Source: Streptomyces sp. NBC_01451
GTDB taxonomy: Bacteria; Actinomycetota; Actinomycetes; Streptomycetales; Streptomycetaceae
Reading direction: 5' to 3'
Assembly: GCF_036227485.1 (NCBI RefSeq)
Contig: NZ_CP109479.1
Span: 9,362,001-9,426,000, forward strand
DNA: 64,000 nucleotides
Position numbers and translations under genes: made by a program. Shown here piece after piece: positions 54,674 through 63,700 of this stretch (positions are counted from its first letter, which is position 1; each line of letters begins with the position of its first letter). Under the pieces are notes generated by a model that saw nothing but the letters and a program-made list of their open reading frames with translations, was not told where the DNA came from and did not search any database.

Positions 54674-54687
54674 TACCCGGAGGGGTA
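54674..54687. promoter_or_regulatory. CstR-type operator 4 (TACCC-GGAG-GGGTA)
   Basis: Lies between the end of the class V aminotransferase gene and the thioredoxin start; outer arms TACCC/GGGTA match, with one core mismatch from a perfect palindrome. Confidence 0.75.
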
Positions 54688-54703
54688 TCTCGATCCCTTC
54701 GGT

Positions 54704-56398
54704 TCAACCGGTGCCGGCCCGGGTTTGTTCCAGGCAGACGGGCGGCAGCGGGAACCAGCGCATCCGCTCGAAGTCGGCCGGCAGCCCGGTGGGGCCGTCG
54801 TCGAGGGAATCCGCACGGCGGGTGAGCACCTCGCGCGCACGGTCGAGTTGGCCCGACAGCGCTTCTTCGCCCAGCCGGTGGTGGTGAACCGTCGACCCGG
54901 TGATCCGTCCGTCGGCGGCGAAGCGCACGTCGGTCAGCCGCAGCGGGGGAGAGGCCGGGCCGGTGCGATGGCGCCACAGGCCGGTGTGCGGGTCGAAGCG
55001 GTAGTCGGGAAGGAGCCGGTGGCCGTACGCGGCGATCAGCTCGACCGCGTCGATGAGGTAGTCGCGGACGGTGTCGCTGATGAAGTAGTTGAAGTTGACG
55101 CGGATCCAGCCGGGTTTGATGCCGTCGCAGCCGTGGACGACCTCGTCGAGCAGGGCATGGGAAGTGGCCGTGTCGATGGCGAGCAGGCGGTGCCCGTAGG
55201 GCCCGGCGCAGGAGCAGCCGCCGCGGGCTTGGATGCCGAAGAGGTCGTTGAGCAGGGCGACGACGTAGTTGTGATGGAGGTAGGCGTGGTCGCCGTGCCG
55301 GATGCGGAACGAGATGATGGACAGGCGGCGGGCGTGGTGGTTGCCGAGGATCTCGATACCGGGGTTGCGGTCCCACCGGGCGAGCGCACGTTTCCAGTGC
55401 CGTTCCTCGGCGGCCTGGATGGTGTCGGTGCCGACGGCCTGTTTGAGGGCGAGGACCAGACCGGCGCGGATCGACTCCACGATCGCCGGGGTGCCGCCCT
55501 CCTCCCTGGCGACCGGGTCGTCCAGATACCGGTGGCCGATCGGGTCGACGAAGGCGACCGTGCCGCCGCCCGGCACGGTGGGCACCTGGTTGCGAACCAG
55601 TTCGCGGCGTACGACGAGCACGCCCGGGGTCTGCGGGCCGCCGACGAACTTGTGCGGGGACAGGAAGACCGCGTCCTTGTGGTCGTCGGCGCCGGGGGTG
55701 CTCTCGGCGACCCGGAGGGGTACGTACGGGGCGGCGGCCGCGTAGTCCCAGAAGGACAGCGCGCCGTGCGCGTGCAGCAGTTGGGCGATACGGTCGGTGT
55801 CGGTGAGGATGCCGGTGACGTTGGAGGCGGCGGAGAAGCTGCCGATACGCAGCGGCCGGCCGGAGTACCGGACCAACTGCGCTTCCAGCTCGGCGGGATC
55901 GATGTGACCGTCCGCGTCCTCGCCGATGACCACGACGTCGGCGACCGACTCCCGCCAGGGCAGTTCGTTCGAGTGGTGCTCGTACGGGCCGACGAACACG
56001 ACCGGGCGTACGGCCCGCGGCAGCGGGTCGGGGCGGCGCAGCTCCAGGATGCCCACCAGTTTGTTGACCGCCGCGGTCGCTCCCGAGCCGCAGAAGATGA
56101 CCAGGTCGTCCTCGGTGCCGCCGACCGCGTCGCGGATGATCCGGCGGGCATCCTCGCGCAGCCGGGTCGTCTGCAGGCCGGTGCTGGAACTTTCCGTGTG
56201 GGTGTTGCCGTACAGGGGCAGTACCTGTTCGCGCACGAAGTCCTCGACGAAGTCCAGGGAGCGGCCGGAGGCGGTGTAGTCGGCGTAGACGAGGCGTCGG
56301 GGGCCGTAGGGGCCCTCCAGCACCTCGCCGTCGCCGATGAGGCCGCGGCGGATGCGGTCCAGAAGGGGGACGGCGGGCGGTGCCAGGTGCGTGCTCAT
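54704..56398 (-). CDS. Class V aminotransferase, cysteine-desulfurase-like
   Basis: 564 aa, longer than IscS/SufS (~400). PLP Lys250 in FLSPHKFVGG, Asp218 in FWDYAAAAPY, HH141-142 in PYEHHSNE. A flexible-loop Cys motif RGGCSCAGPYG (Cys395, Cys397) lies where desulfurases have the catalytic Cys. The C-terminal ~150 residues are an extra domain. It is coupled to the upstream OsmC gene by an ATGA overlap. It probably moves sulfane sulfur to or from cysteine within the regulon. The ATG at 56398 was chosen because the open frame further upstream lies inside OsmC. Confidence 0.85.
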   Translation of the reverse strand: MSTHLAPPAVPLLDRIRRGLIGDGEVLEGPYGPRRLVYADYTASGRSLDFVEDFVREQVLPLYGNTHTESSSTGLQTTRLREDARRIIRDAVGGTEDDLVIFCGSGATAAVNKLVGILELRRPDPLPRAVRPVVFVGPYEHHSNELPWRESVADVVVIGEDADGHIDPAELEAQLVRYSGRPLRIGSFSAASNVTGILTDTDRIAQLLHAHGALSFWDYAAAAPYVPLRVAESTPGADDHKDAVFLSPHKFVGGPQTPGVLVVRRELVRNQVPTVPGGGTVAFVDPIGHRYLDDPVAREEGGTPAIVESIRAGLVLALKQAVGTDTIQAAEERHWKRALARWDRNPGIEILGNHHARRLSIISFRIRHGDHAYLHHNYVVALLNDLFGIQARGGCSCAGPYGHRLLAIDTATSHALLDEVVHGCDGIKPGWIRVNFNYFISDTVRDYLIDAVELIAAYGHRLLPDYRFDPHTGLWRHRTGPASPPLRLTDVRFAADGRITGSTVHHHRLGEEALSGQLDRAREVLTRRADSLDDGPTGLPADFERMRWFPLPPVCLEQTRAGTG

Positions 56399-56847
56399 GG
56401 TGCCAGTCCGATGCCGATCTCGGGTGGCTGCTGCAGTGTGTTGTGGACAGTGCAGCGCGAGGCGACGGCGAGCAGGGCCGCGCGGCGCTGCTCGGGCAGT
56501 CCGGGGGGCGGGACGATCGTGACGTGCACGGAGGCCACGCGGGCGGGCCGGTCGGTGGCCATGGTGAATTCTGCACGGACGCGCAGTCCGGCCTGGTCCA
56601 GGCCGTGCCGGTGCAGGAAGCGGCCCGCGTAGAAGGCGACGCAGGTGGCCAGGGAGGCGGCGAACAGCTCGGTGGGGGTGGGCGCGATGTCGGTGCCGCC
56701 CGCCTCGACGGGCTGGTCGACATGCAAACGGTGGCCGCGGATGTCCACGGTGTAGATGTCGCGTTCGGCGTGGGTCACCTCGAAGCGGTGCACGTCCGCG
56801 TCCTGTGCCTGGTTCGTGGGGAGGGTCTGCGGTGCGGTGCCGGTCAT
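56395..56847 (-). CDS. OsmC-family protein
   Basis: 150 aa. OsmC/Ohr fold: TPTELFAASLATCVAFYAG (first conserved Cys) and ALLAVASRCTVHNTLQQPPE (second conserved Cys). OsmC proteins reduce organic hydroperoxides or bind persulfides, and the fold is common in sulfur-stress regulons. It is first in the minus operon OsmC-aminotransferase; operator 5 lies ~130 bases upstream. Confidence 0.9.
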   Translation of the reverse strand: MTGTAPQTLPTNQAQDADVHRFEVTHAERDIYTVDIRGHRLHVDQPVEAGGTDIAPTPTELFAASLATCVAFYAGRFLHRHGLDQAGLRVRAEFTMATDRPARVASVHVTIVPPPGLPEQRRAALLAVASRCTVHNTLQQPPEIGIGLAP

Positions 56848-56974
56848 GGCAGGGCCTCTCTCGTCGGCGTCGACTGCTGCCAGTTCCAGTCGACCGCGAA
56901 CCCCGCTGCTGATCGAGAGGCCGACGGGGTGCGCCAGGGGCCGTTCGGCCCTGGCGCCGACAGCCGTAGGAAAA

Positions 56975-56988
56975 TACCCTGGTGGGTA
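56975..56988. promoter_or_regulatory. CstR-type operator 5 (TACCC-TGGT-GGGTA)
   Basis: Upstream of the OsmC gene in an AT-rich context (AAAA before, TTTTTT after), a likely promoter. Confidence 0.75.
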
Positions 56989-57050
56989 TTTTTTCAGGAG
57001 GTTCATGGCGGGCCGTCGGCGCGCCGGGCCTGTCGGGGTGGGGCGAGACA

Positions 57051-57064
57051 TACCCGGGTGGGTA
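57051..57064. promoter_or_regulatory. CstR-type operator 6 (TACCC-GGGT-GGGTA)
   Basis: Lies 57 bases before the truncated sulfide:quinone oxidoreductase start. Confidence 0.75.
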
Positions 57065-57121
57065 CCAGGTGGAGACCTGTGGCCCATGCCCCGCTCTCAC
57101 CTTCCGGATGACAGTGGGGGC

Positions 57122-57283
57122 ATGGGCACACACATCGCGATACTCGGAGGCGGCACCGGAGGCACGCTGACGGCAAACCGGCTGCGCCGCATGTACGGCC
57201 AGAACGACAATCCGGACCGCGCTCGGCCAGGCCGGCGTGCGGGAGGAGCAGGCGAGTCGGGTCGCGGGCCGCGTCGGCGGTGA
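57122..57283 (+). pseudogene. Truncated sulfide:quinone oxidoreductase-like gene
   Basis: From the ATG at 57122 the frame gives GTHIAILGGGTGGTLTANRL and RRMYGQNDN, the FAD-binding N-terminus of sulfide:quinone oxidoreductase-type flavoproteins (~400 aa). The sequence then loses all similarity and stops after 53 codons. The regulatory site remains upstream, so this is a deletion remnant of a regulon member. Confidence 0.7.
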
Positions 57284-57622
57284 GGGCCGCCCACACTCCC
57301 GGCCCGCCGCCCTGGTCCTGGCCCATCTACTGCGTGACGCGGGTGATGGGCTGATGTGCGGGAGCGAGCCGCAGGCACCGCACGGCGATCCTGCGCCCGC
57401 AGGTTGTCACAGGACATGTGTCCTTGGTGTCGTGGCAGGTCCGCCGAGTCCTGCTGTCGCCGTCGGGCTCATGCTCCTTCGCCAGATCCGGTCGCGGTCC
57501 CCGGGAGCCGTCTGTCCTTCCACAAAGTAGTGGGCACCCGCCGGGAACTCACCGGCTCCGCCTCCCGACTACTGCAACACAGCCCGTCGCCCCACGGGCA
57601 CCCCGCTGCAAGGGAGCCACGC
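57284..57622. other. Leader region of the ABC importer
   Basis: About 340 bases with no supported gene. It includes an untranslated-looking stretch before the substrate-binding protein; I did not find cobalamin-riboswitch conserved boxes. Confidence 0.35.
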
Positions 57623-58666
57623 ATGTCGAAGAAACGGCCCGTCGCCATCGCCCTGGCCGGCGCCCTGTGTCTGGTCACCGCGGCCTGCGCCGACTCCTCG
57701 ACCGACACGGACACCACCGCCGACGGCAAGGCCGCGGCGGCCGCCGCGACGTCCGGCTACCCGGTGACCCTGGAGAACTGCGGAGTGTCGGAAAAGATCA
57801 CCAAGGAACCGAGCCGGGTCGTCGTCATGAACGGTGCCTCGGTCGCCGAGGTCTCCACGCTCCTCGCCCTCGGCGTACAGGACAAGATCGTCGCCAACCA
57901 GCAGACCTACGGCATGTCCGAGGTCACGGGACGTGCCGCCGCCATCAAGGCGCTGCCCACCGGAGACGTCAAACTCAACGACGCCTACGACATCCCCCGC
58001 GAGGCGATGATCGGCCTGCGCCCCGACCTGGTGCTGTCCACCACCTCGTACGGCTTCGACGAGAGGAACGGCTTCGCCACCCGCGAGCAGCTGAAGCAGG
58101 TCGGGGCGAACACCTACGTGTCCCCACAGGGCTGCGACCAGGACACCTCCAGGATGACGATCGCCGACAGCTACACCCTGCTGCGCGACATGGGCAAGGT
58201 CTTCGACAGGAGCGACGAGGCCGAGAAGATCATCGCCGCGTCGGAAAAGCACATCGCCGAGGTGGCCGCCAAGGTGAAGGGCGAGAAACAGCCCAAGGTC
58301 ATGGTCCTGTTCTCCAACATGGCCATGGGCGGCAACGACTTCAGCTCCGTCGTCGCCAAGGGCGTCTACAACGACATCCTCGCCAAGGCCGGCGGCTCCA
58401 ACGCCTTCGAGAACGCCTCCAAGTCCTCCTTCGCCGACCTGAGCAAGGAGAAGGTGGCCGCCACCGACATCGACGCCCTCGTCGTCATCGGCTACAACGA
58501 CCCGAACCCGGCGGCCTACGCCAGGAAACTGCTGAAGGAGTTCCCCCAGTGGCCGGCCGCGAAGAACAACACGTACGTGGCACTGTCGGACTCGATGTAC
58601 CTCGGCCCCAGCAACGACCTGGCCGTAGAGAAGATCGCCAAGGCCCTGCACCCCGACAAGGTCTGA
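57623..58666 (+). CDS. ABC importer substrate-binding lipoprotein (FepB/BtuF-type)
   Basis: 347 aa. Lipoprotein signal peptide KKRPVAIALAGALCLVTAAC with lipidated Cys22, then a Thr/Ala-rich linker. The mature part is a type III periplasmic-binding fold: PSRVVVMNGASVAEVSTLLA, LGVQDKIVA, LRPDLVLSTT, VMVLFSNMAMGGND. Homologues bind ferric siderophores, haem or cobalamin. The following genes encode permease and ATPase. In view of the chalkophore-type cluster nearby, a copper chelate is a further possibility, which is speculative. Confidence 0.88.
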   Translation: MSKKRPVAIALAGALCLVTAACADSSTDTDTTADGKAAAAAATSGYPVTLENCGVSEKITKEPSRVVVMNGASVAEVSTLLALGVQDKIVANQQTYGMSEVTGRAAAIKALPTGDVKLNDAYDIPREAMIGLRPDLVLSTTSYGFDERNGFATREQLKQVGANTYVSPQGCDQDTSRMTIADSYTLLRDMGKVFDRSDEAEKIIAASEKHIAEVAAKVKGEKQPKVMVLFSNMAMGGNDFSSVVAKGVYNDILAKAGGSNAFENASKSSFADLSKEKVAATDIDALVVIGYNDPNPAAYARKLLKEFPQWPAAKNNTYVALSDSMYLGPSNDLAVEKIAKALHPDKV

Positions 58667-59697
58667 ACGGCCTGCGGCTGTCCCTCGCCGTCGGCGTCCT
58701 CCTTGCCGCGCTCGTCGCGGTCATGGTGGTGGCGGTGAGCATCGGCGCGGTCAACATCCCCGTCGGCGACGTGTGGCGGATCCTCCTGCACCGCATCACC
58801 GGCCAGGGCACCACCGCGGACCCCGCCCTGGATCAGATCGTGTGGACCTTCCGGGCACCCCGGGTCGCCCTGGCCGCCCTGGTGGGCGCGGGCCTGGCAG
58901 TGGCGGGGGCGGTGCTGCAGACCCTGGTCACCAACCCGCTCGCCGACCCTGTCGTCCTCGGCTTCTCCTACGGCGCCTCGTTCGGCGCGGTCCTCGTCAT
59001 CACCCTCGGCGGCGTCGCGCTCGGCGGTCTCGGCGCGCTAGGTGTGTCCGGCGCGGCGTTCGTCGGCGCCCTGGCGGCCGGTGCCCTGGTCTTCGTCCTG
59101 GGGCAGCGGCAGGGCCGGCTCGCCCCCACCCGGGTGGTGCTGGCGGGGGTCGCGGTCGGCTACGTCCTGCTGTCGATGACCAGCTTCGTCCAGCTCCTGG
59201 CGACGCCCACCGAACTGCGTACGGTGATGTTCTGGATGCTGGGCAGTGTCGCCGGCGCCCAATGGAGCCAGCTGCCCACCGTCACGGTCGTCGTCCTGAC
59301 GAGCACGGTCGTGCTGACCCTGCTGGGCCGACGGCTCAACGCACTGCTCGCCGGCGACGAGTCGGCGACCGCGCTCGGTGTGGACGTCCACCGGCTGCGC
59401 GCCGGCCTGCTGGTCGTCAGCGCACTGCTCACCGGCACCGTCATCGCCGTCGCGGGCGGGGTCGGCTTCGTCGGCCTGATGATCCCTCACCTGGTCCGCC
59501 TCACCACCGGCGCCGACCACCGCAGACTCATCCCCCTGACCGCGCTCCTGGGCGCCGTCTACCTGGTCCTCGTCGACCTGCTCTCCCGCACCCTCACCCG
59601 CCCCAACGAACTCCCGCTGGGCATCCTCACCGCCCTGCTCGGGGCCCCCTTCTTCCTGTGGCTGCTGCGCCGCAACAAGGGCCTGGACGCCATATGA
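58663..59697 (+). CDS. FecCD-family ABC importer permease
   Basis: 344 aa, about 10 hydrophobic helices. BtuC/FecCD motifs: FRAPRVALAALVGAGLAVAG, VLGFSYGASFGAVLV, ESATALGVDVHRLRAGLLVV, and GFVGLMIPHLVRL near the C-terminal part. No ATG, GTG or TTG precedes the first helix in frame; a CTG at 58663 overlapping the previous stop is the best candidate. An ATG at 58723 would remove half of helix 1. Its end overlaps the ATPase gene (ATGA). Confidence 0.88.
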   Translation: MNGLRLSLAVGVLLAALVAVMVVAVSIGAVNIPVGDVWRILLHRITGQGTTADPALDQIVWTFRAPRVALAALVGAGLAVAGAVLQTLVTNPLADPVVLGFSYGASFGAVLVITLGGVALGGLGALGVSGAAFVGALAAGALVFVLGQRQGRLAPTRVVLAGVAVGYVLLSMTSFVQLLATPTELRTVMFWMLGSVAGAQWSQLPTVTVVVLTSTVVLTLLGRRLNALLAGDESATALGVDVHRLRAGLLVVSALLTGTVIAVAGGVGFVGLMIPHLVRLTTGADHRRLIPLTALLGAVYLVLVDLLSRTLTRPNELPLGILTALLGAPFFLWLLRRNKGLDAI

Positions 59698-60494
59698 AAC
59701 TGACCGTCGACCAGCTCCACATCACCCTGGACCGCAGGCCGATCCTCCGCGCGGTGCACCTGGAAGCCGCCAAGGGAGACATCGTCGGCCTCGTCGGGCC
59801 GAACGGCAGCGGCAAGTCCACCCTGCTCCGCACGGTCTACCGCTCACTGCGCCCCGCCGACGGCGTGGTCAGGGTGGGCGGCGACGACGTGTGGGAACTC
59901 TCCTCCCGCACGGCTGCCCGGCGTACGGCGGCGGTCCTCCAGGACGCCGGCACCACCACCGGCCTGACGGTGACCGAGATCGTCGCCCTCGGCCGAACCC
60001 CCCACCACGGGCTGATGGGCCGGGACGGCGCCGAGGACCGCGAGGCGGTCGCCGAAGCGGTCGCCCGATGCGGAGTTGCGCCCTTCGCGGACCGGGACTA
60101 CGCCACCCTCTCCGGCGGTGAACGCCAACGCGTGCTGCTGGCCCGTGCCCTCGCCCAGCGCCCCCAGCTCCTGGTCCTGGACGAACTCACCAACCACCTC
60201 GACATCCGCGCCCGGTTCGAGCTCCTCGACCTCATCCGCAGCACCGGGATCACCACCCTGGCCGTACTGCACGACCTCGACCTCGCCGCCCGCCTCTGCG
60301 ACCACCTCGTCGTGCTCCACGAGGGTGAGGTGGTCGCGGCCGGACCGGTGCTGGAGGTCCTGACTCCGGACCTGCTCTGCGATGTCTTCGGTGTCCGGGG
60401 CGACACGGAACGTCACGCGGACGGCGTCGTCCGCATCACCTACGCCGCCCAGCCCCTCGCTGACGCCCGGGCGCCCGAGCCGGCGCACCGGTGA
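59694..60494 (+). CDS. ABC importer ATPase (FecE-type)
   Basis: 266 aa. Walker A GLVGPNGSGKST, Q-loop AAVLQDAGTT, signature TLSGGERQRVLLARAL, Walker B QLLVLDELTNHLD, and H-loop VLHDLDLAARLC. It belongs to the Fe3+-siderophore/B12 importer ATPases and completes a three-gene operon. Confidence 0.93.
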   Translation: MKLTVDQLHITLDRRPILRAVHLEAAKGDIVGLVGPNGSGKSTLLRTVYRSLRPADGVVRVGGDDVWELSSRTAARRTAAVLQDAGTTTGLTVTEIVALGRTPHHGLMGRDGAEDREAVAEAVARCGVAPFADRDYATLSGGERQRVLLARALAQRPQLLVLDELTNHLDIRARFELLDLIRSTGITTLAVLHDLDLAARLCDHLVVLHEGEVVAAGPVLEVLTPDLLCDVFGVRGDTERHADGVVRITYAAQPLADARAPEPAHR

Positions 60495-60688
60495 CGCCAC
60501 AGACATCGCTCACCCTGACGGTCACGGACCGCCCGCACGATCGCGAGCTGTGGAAGCCTCGCCTCGGGCGACGCCTACGGCTACGAGGGCACCCTTGTCC
60601 GGCCGGCCTGTTGGGGGACCGCCGGATCATGAGCCGCGGTTCCACCGGGGTGTTGGCCGTACCGGGCCTGTTCTGACGGCGACGGCCA

Positions 60689-60711
60689 ATCAGAACCCGT
60701 CGGATTCTGAT
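60689..60711. promoter_or_regulatory. Inverted repeat ATCAGAA-N9-TTCTGAT
   Basis: A 7-bp perfect inverted repeat in the gap before the FtsX-like permease, in a less GC-rich context; a candidate operator or promoter element. 60495-60680 has no supported gene. Confidence 0.4.
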
Positions 60712-60777
60712 CACGAGAAGACCAAAGTCGGTCCTACAATGCCCTCTTGTGCCTGCACGCTGGATTCGGGGGGTTCG

Positions 60778-63700
60778 GTGGGGGAACGAGGGGTGCCTGC
60801 GGGCGTGTTGCGGTTCATCGCGCTGCGGGCGTGGGTGTATCGCGCGTTGCTCAGTGCCGCCCTGCTGACCGTGCTGTTGACCACGACCGTACTGGCTGCG
60901 CTCGCCGCCTACTCGGGCGCGATAGGCGATGCGGCGCTGCGGCGGTCGCTCGCGGAGCAACGCGCCACTGCGGAGGCCGCTCTGGTGGTCAAGGGCGACG
61001 TGCCGGCCGACGAGCGGCGGGCGGCCGACGACGCCGTGCGGGCGGGGGCCCGGGCCGTCTTCGCCGGGCTGCCCGTGCGGGTGCGTACCCTGCTGCGTTC
61101 CGGACCCTACGCTCTGCCGCCCGCGCTGCGGCCGGCCTCCGGGCAGGACGGGAACCCGGATCTCACGATCTTCGCGGACCTGGATCGCACGCAGGTGCGG
61201 ATCGTGGCGGGGCGGCTGCCCCGTGAGGTGGATGCCGCCGGGTCCATCGAGGTCGCACTGCCGCAGAGCGCCGCCCGGCAGCTCGGGGTGGCACCCGGTG
61301 CCCGGCTGACCCTCACCGACCGGCTGCACGGCCCGGCGGTGCGGGTGCTGATCACCGGCGTGTACCGGCCGGTGGACGTCCGGGCACCCTACTGGCAGTT
61401 GGACGACCTGGGGGGCCGTGGCGTACAGGCGTCGAGTTTCACGACATACGGGCCGCTGCTCACGGCTGCTGGCGTGCCCACGTCGGGGCGGGTGAGCGTC
61501 GGGGCGTCGGGCTGGCTGGCGTCGGCCGACTACTCGTCGCTGACGACGGAGCGGATCGGCGCGCTGCGCGATGCCGTGCGCTCGGGGAGCGCGGAGCTGC
61601 GCGAGCGGCCCGCGCTCAGTGGTGCGACCGTGGCGGCCACCGGGTTGCCCGAGGTACTGGACCGCATCGAACGCTCCCTGCTCGTCACGCGGTCCAGCAT
61701 GCTGATCGTCGCCGGTCAGCTCGGACTGCTCGCGGTCTGTGCCCTGTTGCTCGTCGCGCGGTCGCTCAGCTCCGAGCGCGTGGCCGAGACCGGGTTGCTC
61801 CGTGCGCGTGGTGCGACCCGGGCCTGGGTGGCGGGCCTGGCGGGGCTGGAGGCCTTGCTGATCTCCGTGCCGGCGATAGTGGTGGCGCCGCTGTTGTCGG
61901 GGCCGTTGACGCGGCTGTTGGTCGGGCAGGGTGCGCTGGGCCGGACCGGGGTGCGTGTCGAGGTGCCGTTCGGGGGCCGACCCGAGGTGTGGTCGGTCGC
62001 CGTGGGCGTGGCCGCGCTGTGCGCGCTGGCGGTGGCTGTTCCGGCGTGGCGGGCGTCCTTCACGGGCGTCGGCACGGTGCGCGCAGGGGCGCTGGCCGCA
62101 CCGCTGCGCGCCGGGGCGGATCTCGGGTTGGTCGCCGTGGCCGGTGTTGCTCTCTGGCTGCTAGGGAGCCGTCGTTCCGGTGCTGTCACCACCGATCGCG
62201 ATGGGGTCCTCGGTGTCGACCCGCTGCTGGTGGCGGCGCCCGCTCTGGTGCTGCTCGCCGGAACGGTTCTGGTGCTGCGGCTGCTGCCCTTGCTGGCGCG
62301 TGTCGGCGAGCGGCTTCTGGCCCGTGGGGGCGGGCTGACGGCGGCCATGGTCGGCTGGCAGTTCAGCCGGCGGCCGATGCGGGGGGCGGGTCCGGTGCTG
62401 CTCCTGGTCATCTCGGTGGCGCTGGGTGTGATCGCGATCGGGCAGGGTGCGTCCTGGCACCGTTCCCAGGCCGACCAGGCCGACTTCCGCGCGGGTGCCG
62501 AGGTGCGCGTCCTGACCTCCGGGAGCGGTGGTGTGGGCCGTACGGACGTCTACGCGGACCTCCCGCACGTGGATGGGATCGCCCCCGCGGTGCGTGGCAC
62601 CGTGCCGCTCTCCGGCAGCCGCACCGCGACCGTCCTGGCTCTGGACACGGCGGAGGCGGCCGGGGCGGTGCTGGCACGGCCCGACCTGACGGACGGTCCG
62701 CTGCTCGCCGGGCTCGCGCCGCCAGGAGCGCCCGCGGGCATCGAGGTACCGGAGGGCACGGCCGGGCTCACGCTGACCGCTGCCCTGCACAGCACCACGC
62801 CGGGCCCGGGCGCGGACGTCACGCTCACGGTGCGGGACCGTTACGGCACCTCCTACGCGATACCGTCCGGCCGCCTCCCGGCCGACGGCCGCCCGCACCA
62901 GCTGACCCCGGATCTGAACGGCGCCCAGGGCCCGTTGGCGCTGACCGGGCTCGCACTGAGCATGTCGCAGCCGACCGGCCGTGCCGACCGGCACCGCCTG
63001 GTCCTCGGCGCGCTCACGGCGACAGGGGGCGACGGTGGTGTCCGGCGGCTGACGTTGCCGACGAGGTGGGCGACCGCGGTCGAGGCCGGCTCTGTCACCG
63101 TCGCCCCCGGCGACAGTGCCCGGCCGACCCGCCCCCGGATCACATCGACGGCACCCCTGACCATGACGTACAGCACCGGATTCCTGCCGCCGGATGTTTC
63201 GCCTGCCGCCGTGCCGCTGGAGGTGCGGCTGAAGGTCGTCCAGCCCGCGGCGCCCGAGGTCGTGGCGGTCGCCACCCACCAGTTCCTCACCGCTTCCGGT
63301 GCGCGGCGGGGGCAGCGTGTGGAGGTGACGTTCGGCGGCCGTTCCGTGCCCGTACACATCGTCCGCACCGCGAGCGCCCTGCCCACGACGGAGACCACCG
63401 CGCAGGACGGCGGGGCCCTGCTGGTCGATCTCCGGGCCGTCAACCGGGTGCTTCAGGCCCGCTACGGAACCAGCCTCACGCCCACCGAGTGGTGGTTGCG
63501 CACGGCCGCGCCCGCGGACGCGGCAGCCGCCGTGCGGACCCTGCCCGACGTCGATCCGGAGCAGGTGGTGGTGCGCGACGAGATAGCGGCCCAGTTGCGC
63601 GACGACCCGTTCGGCGCGGCCCCGGAAGCGGCGCTGGTCGCGGCGGCGGCGGTGACGGTGCTTTTCGCCTCGCTCGGCTTCGCGGTGAGCGCGGCGGGGA

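Noticed and set aside
56399..57133. N-terminal extension of the class V aminotransferase into an ~800-aa protein
   Set aside because: The extra codons lie over the OsmC gene in another frame and have no similarity; the ATGA overlap at 56395-56398 gives a natural start.
57284..57622. A cobalamin riboswitch before the BtuF/FepB-like gene
   Set aside because: I could not find the conserved B12-box sequence or the expected helices; only a GC-rich leader is seen.
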